From: Euryarchaeota archaeon UBA126
GTDB taxonomy: Archaea; Thermoplasmatota; Poseidoniia; Poseidoniales; Thalassarchaeaceae
DNA: 12,085 nt
Reading direction: 5' to 3'
Assembly: GCA_002497025.1 (NCBI GenBank)
Contig: DAMG01000086.1
Coordinates: forward strand, 1-12,085
The notes under the pieces: model-generated
Database searches by the model: none
What the model was told of the DNA's origin: nothing
What the model saw: the letters and a program-made list of their open reading frames with translations, nothing else
Translations under genes and position numbers: made by a program
Shown: piece after piece, positions 6,598-12,085 of the stretch
How the letters are laid out: every line of letters starts with the position of its first letter
How positions within the stretch are numbered: position 1 is the first letter of the stretch

Positions 6598-9500
6598 GTG
6601 AACGATGAGAAGGACGACAGCGTGATTCGCGAACGTCGGTTCAAAATCGGCGCAAACATCGACATCGGAGACCTAGGTTTAGGAGAAGATTCCGAGGAAG
6701 TACCCGATTCCAATTCGTCCACTTTCGACGAAAATGAAACTGTGGAAGTGGATGAGGCTCTAGGAGATGTCTTCGACCCATTCAAAGAAGCCTCTGGAAA
6801 GGAAGCAGGAGCAATATCATCTGACGGAACAGTGACCAGTGCTCCAGAAGATGACATTGTTACCTCGATGGCAAAAGATGGCGAACGTCGTGTAAATTGG
6901 TCGCTTATGGTGTCGATGATATTCGTATTCAGTCTTCTAAGTGTAGTTGCGGGGACGGCTTTTCCCCCGTTGATTTCACTGGTATTGCTCCTCATTCTAG
7001 CAATTACAGGATTCGCTTTAGGGGAACGATGGATTCCCGATAAGAATCTGCATTTGCTTGGTGTTTCTTGGGTCATAATTTCAATGAAGGTCCTCTATGG
7101 TCTTGCAATCGAGCTAAATCGTTGGCAATTAGGTGAATTCCTTCCAATTTCTGTGGAAGTTCTAGCGATTGTATTGTTATTACTCGTTGCGCTTAATGTA
7201 TTCATTGCCTATCGGCACGATCACGATGCAATCGCTGCACAGGCAACTCTCGTTCTGTTGGCAATTGGTTCTACTGCTGGCTCGATTGGAGGGGAGTTGG
7301 GGGTCGCAGTGATGATTCTCCTGGCTACTTTGCTACTCCATGGTCTTGCATTACACAGAGAGTCCGGGAATCTAGCAGCACTAGGAGTTGCGGCTTCTAA
7401 TCTGTGGATAGGTATGCACGCGATTACGGACGGATTTACTGCGGGTTCATTGGTTATTGAGCCTCTCGATACGCCATTAATTCTCTTCCTACTATTGATG
7501 CTTGTTTCTGGAATCAACTCTGGAATGGCAGCGCGTTTTGCGCGCGAAGACAACTGGTTCTCACAGGGATTCAAGGCGGCCGGACTTGGTCAACCCGGAC
7601 TTTGGGGTGTATCTATTTCCTTAGGTATGGTTGGGGCATTAATGGCTGTTGCATCAAGTCGAGAAGATTCAGGATATGCATTGGGAATGGTTACCTTCCT
7701 AGCTGGGGCATTTGGAGGTTCATATCTCATAGTAAGGGGTGTTGAACGGCTCCGAGTAGCAATCCCTCTAATGGCTGGGGCGGTATTATTTTCTCTATTG
7801 CTGATATTCGGAGAGACTACTGAAGCCATATCTCTCTTCGATCGTTATGAGACTTTCACAATTTTTGCCGCTATTCTGACTGGATTCGTCATCTTACGAG
7901 ATCAGAATCGTGTTACTGACCGTGTCCTATGGGTTGGTTCGGTTGGTGTTCTAGTACTCTTAGTCGTACTAATTCCTGCACAATCCGAAGCAAATGGAGG
8001 GGATGGAGGGTTGGCTCTCTTAGGACTTCTAACCGCGCTCCACATAGGTACTGCGATTCTTGCCATAATGAGGCAGGCACCTTCTTTGGCAGGTGCTACA
8101 GTACTGCTTCCTTGGACTTGGGTTTTATTGCAGGAATTTGTAGTCGAATCATTCCGAACCGTGATGATTGCCAATGGGTGGAACGATCCTGGAAATCTCA
8201 TTGACCTAGCTACTACTCCGTTCGCCGTCTACCTCATTATCTCGGTATTATTGATGCTAATCGTCAATTTACAATTAGGCGAAACCGGTGTTAATCTGGC
8301 CGCGGGATTCCTTGGTATTACCGAAGTATCAGCCTCCATTCGAGATTCAGGAGTATTACAATTGTGGGCGATTGGGCTGTGGTTACCTATGGTCACAATC
8401 GTGGTTATGGCCCATGCCGGTGGTTTTACCGCAATCACACTCTTAGCTGTGGTTTCAGTTGTATCACTATCCCACTTAGGCGCCGAATTTGCTGGTAAAA
8501 GACTCGGTGGCCCGATTGCTCTTTTGGGCGTAATTGCAGTCAGTGCCGCTGTCCTAGGCTGGAGGCACGGATTAGACGAAATGTGGATTATTCTCTTGCT
8601 TATAGCTACGGCCTCAATCCTCTATCGGGGAGACCCTGAGAATGAACCGGTATTCACCAATGGAATGGCTCTAATGTCTCTTCCATTAATTATTGCAATT
8701 TCTACAAAAGACCCTAGCCGCATTCTAGATTCTACCGATTCTATTCCAAATATCGACTTATCATTGACTTCCGTTACTTGCACCGGTTTGGTGATGGGTT
8801 TCTATCTCCCACGCGCAGAGAAGATGGAAAAATTGCTCAAACCAGCCGCGGCGGCTCTATGGTTGCTAGTGATTACAATCGGACTTTCGATTCAATTGGA
8901 AAATCAAACATCTACCATGGCTGGTATCGGTTTGTTTGCATTAAGCGCACTATGGCTTGTTGCACGAGGAGAGATTAGAGCCGAACTGAAAACACTAACC
9001 CAAAGAGAGCAACTCTTGGCAATTGCAGGGCAGGATGAAGTCAAAAAATTGAATTTGGGAACTGGGCAATTAGATACCTACGATCCCAAGAGACTTGAAT
9101 TACAACAAAAGCGCAAGAAGAGAAGAGAACTTACCGCAACCGACGATGATTCTGAATTGTATACAACGGATGTTTCACATCGACCAACAATTGTTCTACT
9201 AGTTCTCTTTTTGGTGCTTGGTTCGGTTATCGTTTGGAGTCTATTATTCTCCTCTTCACCCCTCATTCTACTCAGCGCCGGAATCTTCGCAACCATATTG
9301 GTTGCAATCGCTAGATTACGAACTAAACAACTCGACCTCGATTTACCTACGGTGATGGGAATCGAGATGCCGATTGCATACGCAATTATTGGACTGGTTG
9401 TTGCATTGATTTCAGGCCATTTAGGCCCTGGAGCGAGTAATAGAGAACTACTAGATTTAGCAGTGGTTACGATTCTGATTTTGCAATTTGTGATTATTTC

Positions 9501-10356
9501 CTTGTACCAAAGGGATAACCTACTGGATAGAATTCCTATTGCAATCGACTGGTTTGTTCTACCTCTAGTTCTTGGTAGGATTGTCGGAGCGCTTCTTGTT
9601 GAATCCCTACCATTCCCATTCACCGTTAATCCATTCGATGGAGGCCTGATTGGATGGCAGATTCCTTGGCTGCTCCTTGAGGCTTTGTTAATCTTCACAA
9701 TTTTCATTGATTTGATGATTGATTCGCGGAGGTCAAGTGTCGGAAGAGAAACTCATTTGAGTAGTTCTGGAAGAGGCCTACGTGCCTTGGCATACGTGAT
9801 GATTTCTTGGGGTCCTGCTGGAATTCTTGCGGTTGCTAATGCCATATATACAGGACGTAAACATCGGCAAGTGGAGGCTGTAGGGTTGGCAATTATTTGC
9901 CTACCATTAGCACTATTCTCGATGGGTACATTCATTCCACAGTTTATCGATTATCTCGACTGGATTATGCTTGCTGGCGGATTTGTCATGCTTGGATTAG
10001 TGGCGGCATCTGTGCCAATGAGAAATGGTCATTGGACGATGATGGCAGCCATTGATAGTCACATTCTGATGTTCGCCGGACTGATTTTAGCCAATATGTG
10101 GATAATTTATCCAATCGCTTTATTTGCCATATCAACGACCTTGTGGGTCGTTGGAATATTCCATTTGCGGCGTGTTTTACGAATTTGGGGATTCGGAGAC
10201 CTCATTCTAGGAATCGCTGCATCACTACTGATGTTAGGTGCTGCTTCATCGATTAACGCAATCGGATTATTCCTATTGCTAACAGTAGTCGGCGCCGAGC
10301 TCGCTCTAGTGACTTGGCTGGGGCAAAGACATCAAGAAGCATTGTTACAGGATTGA
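6598..10356 (+). CDS. Giant polytopic membrane protein of unknown function (about 35 membrane helices)
   Basis: A 1252-residue protein not matched to any family I recognise. Residues 1-98 form a hydrophilic, strongly acidic, probably cytoplasmic tail. From about residue 99 to 788 some 24 hydrophobic helices follow one another with short loops. A charged loop (about 789-862, rich in Lys/Arg/Glu, containing KKRRE) precedes a second bundle of about 11-13 helices reaching the C-terminus. No transporter signature, ATPase motif, glycosyltransferase DxD pattern or protease motif could be identified, although helices with embedded Trp, Arg and His may line a pathway. Lipid-linked sugar transfer or transport are possible roles. 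The start is GTG 6598: an in-frame stop lies at 6574-6576 and no other start codon falls between. No Shine-Dalgarno is present. The FKBP-like gene follows 63 bp downstream. Confidence 0.75.
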   Translation: MNDEKDDSVIRERRFKIGANIDIGDLGLGEDSEEVPDSNSSTFDENETVEVDEALGDVFDPFKEASGKEAGAISSDGTVTSAPEDDIVTSMAKDGERRVNWSLMVSMIFVFSLLSVVAGTAFPPLISLVLLLILAITGFALGERWIPDKNLHLLGVSWVIISMKVLYGLAIELNRWQLGEFLPISVEVLAIVLLLLVALNVFIAYRHDHDAIAAQATLVLLAIGSTAGSIGGELGVAVMILLATLLLHGLALHRESGNLAALGVAASNLWIGMHAITDGFTAGSLVIEPLDTPLILFLLLMLVSGINSGMAARFAREDNWFSQGFKAAGLGQPGLWGVSISLGMVGALMAVASSREDSGYALGMVTFLAGAFGGSYLIVRGVERLRVAIPLMAGAVLFSLLLIFGETTEAISLFDRYETFTIFAAILTGFVILRDQNRVTDRVLWVGSVGVLVLLVVLIPAQSEANGGDGGLALLGLLTALHIGTAILAIMRQAPSLAGATVLLPWTWVLLQEFVVESFRTVMIANGWNDPGNLIDLATTPFAVYLIISVLLMLIVNLQLGETGVNLAAGFLGITEVSASIRDSGVLQLWAIGLWLPMVTIVVMAHAGGFTAITLLAVVSVVSLSHLGAEFAGKRLGGPIALLGVIAVSAAVLGWRHGLDEMWIILLLIATASILYRGDPENEPVFTNGMALMSLPLIIAISTKDPSRILDSTDSIPNIDLSLTSVTCTGLVMGFYLPRAEKMEKLLKPAAAALWLLVITIGLSIQLENQTSTMAGIGLFALSALWLVARGEIRAELKTLTQREQLLAIAGQDEVKKLNLGTGQLDTYDPKRLELQQKRKKRRELTATDDDSELYTTDVSHRPTIVLLVLFLVLGSVIVWSLLFSSSPLILLSAGIFATILVAIARLRTKQLDLDLPTVMGIEMPIAYAIIGLVVALISGHLGPGASNRELLDLAVVTILILQFVIISLYQRDNLLDRIPIAIDWFVLPLVLGRIVGALLVESLPFPFTVNPFDGGLIGWQIPWLLLEALLIFTIFIDLMIDSRRSSVGRETHLSSSGRGLRALAYVMISWGPAGILAVANAIYTGRKHRQVEAVGLAIICLPLALFSMGTFIPQFIDYLDWIMLAGGFVMLGLVAASVPMRNGHWTMMAAIDSHILMFAGLILANMWIIYPIALFAISTTLWVVGIFHLRRVLRIWGFGDLILGIAASLLMLGAASSINAIGLFLLLTVVGAELALVTWLGQRHQEALLQD

Positions 10357-10370
10357 CTATTGGCGACTGG

Positions 10371-10379
10371 AAATTTATT
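10371..10379 (+). promoter_or_regulatory. Possible TATA box upstream of the FKBP-like gene
   Basis: AAATTTATT lies in the 63-bp gap after the giant membrane protein gene. Transcription would start near position 10400, about 20 nt before the ATG at 10420. This suits the ATG start but does not rule out co-transcription with the upstream gene. Confidence 0.3.
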
Positions 10380-10419
10380 TCGAATCGTGGATTAGTTGAG
10401 TTGGACAGTACTAACCTTG

Positions 10420-11403
10420 ATGACTGACGGGGTGCGGTCGGATATCGTGTCCCGCAGTTGGATATCAGACACTCCCGATGAGGTTGAGCATCCTACTGTA
10501 CCGCTAGGTATCAACCAAATGGCGATTCCGAGAGCCGCAATTTTGCTCTCATTGGCCACCGCAGCCCTACTAATCGGATCAACTGTAGTGGTTGGCTACA
10601 GCGTTTACGTCTTCGTTAAAGAAAATGAGGATGCGTTCTCCGTAACAGATCAAGACTTGCTGAAGGACGAAAATAATCGATGGTACTGGGAAGTAGACTT
10701 GTTATTCGACACCTGTGATTCAAGATTGGGTGATTGGGATTGGCCAGACGTTCTATCTGAACAAGATGATGCATTCCTCTATCCTGGTGAATTACGCTGT
10801 GACTGGGAGCATCAAGGAAATGGTGATAGGGCAAGCGTGGCGGTATACAATAGAGGGAATCAAACCCTAGATATTGTCCTGGAAATAACCGGTGGAGATG
10901 TTGTCTTTGCTTCGGAAGGCGATACTGTCCTTACAGTGAATGGAATAGGCGTAAATGAAACTGCAATTGTAGAAATTCAGTTGAATAATGCAGTAACAGA
11001 GCACGATATTCAGATTCAGGCATCACATCTGAATGTTCGAGAAGCGGAAGTTTTACTCGATGTCCATATCTTCGAAGGCTCTAATCCAAGAGATTTACAT
11101 GCCAGTGATGGAGATAATCTAGAGGTTCATTACAAGGTTTGGGATGCGGATACAGAACAGCTTCTTGACGAAGGTGATTTAATCGTCACCGCTGGCGATG
11201 ATTCGAACTTCATTCAGGGATTTGGATGGTCAGCAATCGGTCTAGATATCGACGGAGATAGAGGGCTAATACCTGGTATCGATACCGGAACTACACACGT
11301 TACATTACTTCCTCCACCAATTGCCTACGGAAACAGCGATGGGCACGAACTGCAAGAATCTTGGTTGCGATTTGAGTTGAAGGTGGATAGAGCAACCATT
11401 TGA
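10420..11403 (+). CDS. Membrane-anchored extracytoplasmic protein with a C-terminal FKBP-like peptidyl-prolyl isomerase domain
   Basis: From ATG 10420 this is 327 residues. A short hydrophilic N-terminus is followed by one membrane helix (about 35-66). The rest is probably outside the cell: a Trp/Asp-rich segment with two cysteines (C99, C127) that may pair, a beta-sandwich-like domain (about 137-222) with sequons at Asn147 and Asn179, then an FKBP-type domain (about 231-322). The FKBP call rests on LEVHYKVWD at its start, GLIPGIDTG in the middle, PPPIAYG and the closing LRFELKV strand. FKBPs catalyse cis-trans isomerisation at proline and help folding. However, the usual Phe-Asp of the pocket and the Trp at its base (Ile287 here) are missing, so activity is doubtful. 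Alternative in-frame starts are TTG 10396 and ATG 10519 (directly before the membrane helix); none has a strong Shine-Dalgarno motif. Confidence 0.72.
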   Translation: MTDGVRSDIVSRSWISDTPDEVEHPTVPLGINQMAIPRAAILLSLATAALLIGSTVVVGYSVYVFVKENEDAFSVTDQDLLKDENNRWYWEVDLLFDTCDSRLGDWDWPDVLSEQDDAFLYPGELRCDWEHQGNGDRASVAVYNRGNQTLDIVLEITGGDVVFASEGDTVLTVNGIGVNETAIVEIQLNNAVTEHDIQIQASHLNVREAEVLLDVHIFEGSNPRDLHASDGDNLEVHYKVWDADTEQLLDEGDLIVTAGDDSNFIQGFGWSAIGLDIDGDRGLIPGIDTGTTHVTLLPPPIAYGNSDGHELQESWLRFELKVDRATI

Positions 11404-11437
11404 GAACCTCTAGACGGGAAAAGGACTTGAGTTCAAC

Positions 11438-11444
11438 AAAGGAG
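11438..11444 (+). promoter_or_regulatory. Shine-Dalgarno site of the methyltransferase gene
   Basis: AAAGGAG ends 8 nt before the ATG at 11453, a good match to archaeal 16S rRNA anti-SD. No TATA-like box is evident in the 49-bp gap, so this gene is probably translated from a longer transcript begun upstream, unlike the leaderless genes elsewhere in the window. Confidence 0.55.
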
Positions 11445-11452
11445 CGGAGTGC

Positions 11453-12085
11453 ATGAACGAGGAGCCAAGTCACTATGCTCTGAACCCGTCAGCTGATCTT
11501 GTAAAGAGGGCTTCCAAGGTCGTCAAGTCTGAATCAGCACGCAAGGGTGAACCTAAATTCCACATGACCGAAGAGATGCGGAGGTTGTCCACACCTTGGT
11601 CTGTTTCTCAAGTCAGAGCTGAGCAAATTCAAGCTATCGACCTACCAGCTGGAGTAATCCTAGATGCAGCGGCCGGAAGTGGGGTACAACTTATCGCACT
11701 GACCACTGGTCTGAAGCGTCCTGGATTAGCCATAGAATTGGACCCGAATATAGGATTACTATGTGCTGCAAACATGCAAATTAATGGAGATGGGGGTGAT
11801 TTACAGAGAACAATGGATCGCGTTCTGATAGGAGATGGTACAGATGCTGAGAATGCAATCGTCGCCTATTGGAATAGCCTCAGGGATGCAGGTACTAGGG
11901 CGCATCCACCGATTGGTATGTTACATCTTGACCCGGCTCGGCCAAGGGATGCTCAAAGACATGAAATTGATGAGATGGAGCCTGCGATTGGACCGTTACT
12001 AAAGGCCTGGGCTAATCATCTTGAAACTGGACCACGAGGTCCGGCGATTTTACTGGATTTATCCCCTAGACTCAACGAGGATCAG
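11453..12085 (+). CDS. SAM-dependent class I methyltransferase, THUMP-like family (partial, C-terminus beyond window)
   Basis: The reading frame is open for 211 codons and runs off the window end. After an N-terminal segment of about 65 residues comes SAM-binding motif I, LDAAAGSGVQ (residues 70-79), then the acidic end of the second strand in AIELDP (93-98), where the acid would bind the ribose of SAM, and an Asn-rich helix (CAANMQIN). A LDPARP motif (159-164) followed by an Arg-rich helix and a LLDLSP strand resembles bacterial and archaeal THUMP-like methyltransferases, whose motif IV is DPARR. Such proteins are related to RNA methyltransferases; the substrate here is unknown. The ATG is set by the Shine-Dalgarno AAAGGAG 8 nt upstream. 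It lies 49 bp after the FKBP-like gene on the same strand and could share its transcript. Confidence 0.72.
   Translation, partial: MNEEPSHYALNPSADLVKRASKVVKSESARKGEPKFHMTEEMRRLSTPWSVSQVRAEQIQAIDLPAGVILDAAAGSGVQLIALTTGLKRPGLAIELDPNIGLLCAANMQINGDGGDLQRTMDRVLIGDGTDAENAIVAYWNSLRDAGTRAHPPIGMLHLDPARPRDAQRHEIDEMEPAIGPLLKAWANHLETGPRGPAILLDLSPRLNEDQ

Noticed and set aside
6546..7076. 176-codon minus-strand open frame across the divergent promoter and the acidic N-terminus
   Set aside because: Ser/Arg-rich antisense shadow that would cover the promoter region; no start signals or family features.
9078..9707. 209-codon open frame on the minus strand inside the giant membrane protein gene
   Set aside because: Antisense to a clearly coding, compositionally consistent membrane protein; the translation is Ser/Arg/Thr-rich low complexity without any domain pattern.

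Overview
The window (roughly 45% GC by eye) reads as a chromosomal segment of a planktonic euryarchaeon, most likely Marine Group II (Candidatus Poseidoniales) or a close Thermoplasmatota relative. This placement is inference from several signs. AT-rich TATA-like boxes lie 23-27 bp upstream of several start codons with no Shine-Dalgarno motif, which is the archaeal leaderless arrangement. One secreted protein combines a propeller-like repeat domain, Asp-rich thrombospondin type 3 repeats and a C-terminal membrane anchor. There is also a lipobox protein and a very large polytopic membrane protein. No rRNA gene, tRNA, insertion sequence, CRISPR array or phage gene was seen.

Left half, all minus strand, read from 6466 down to 16: ATP-dependent phosphoenolpyruvate carboxykinase (pckA); an 867-residue secreted, membrane-anchored propeller/TSP3 protein; a 256-residue lipoprotein; an NAD(P)-binding atypical SDR protein; and a small GYD-domain protein. 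Gaps are 26-67 bp. Several of these genes seem to have their own promoter just upstream, so they look like separately started genes in a row rather than one tight operon.

A 131-bp divergent intergenic region (6467-6597) separates pckA from the plus-strand block. That block holds a 1252-residue protein with about 35 predicted membrane helices and an acidic N-terminal tail, a membrane-anchored extracytoplasmic protein ending in a degenerate FKBP-type peptidyl-prolyl isomerase domain, and the first 211 codons of a SAM-dependent methyltransferase resembling the THUMP-like family, cut by the window end. Spacings of 63 and 49 bp allow co-transcription.

Functionally the window mixes central metabolism (gluconeogenesis through PEPCK), redox/NAD(P) chemistry, and cell-surface biology (propeller/TSP3 protein, lipoprotein, FKBP-like protein, giant membrane protein). 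The least explained parts are the giant membrane protein with its FKBP-like neighbour, and the seven-repeat propeller in which six repeats carry a matching cysteine pair. No gap exceeds 300 bp.
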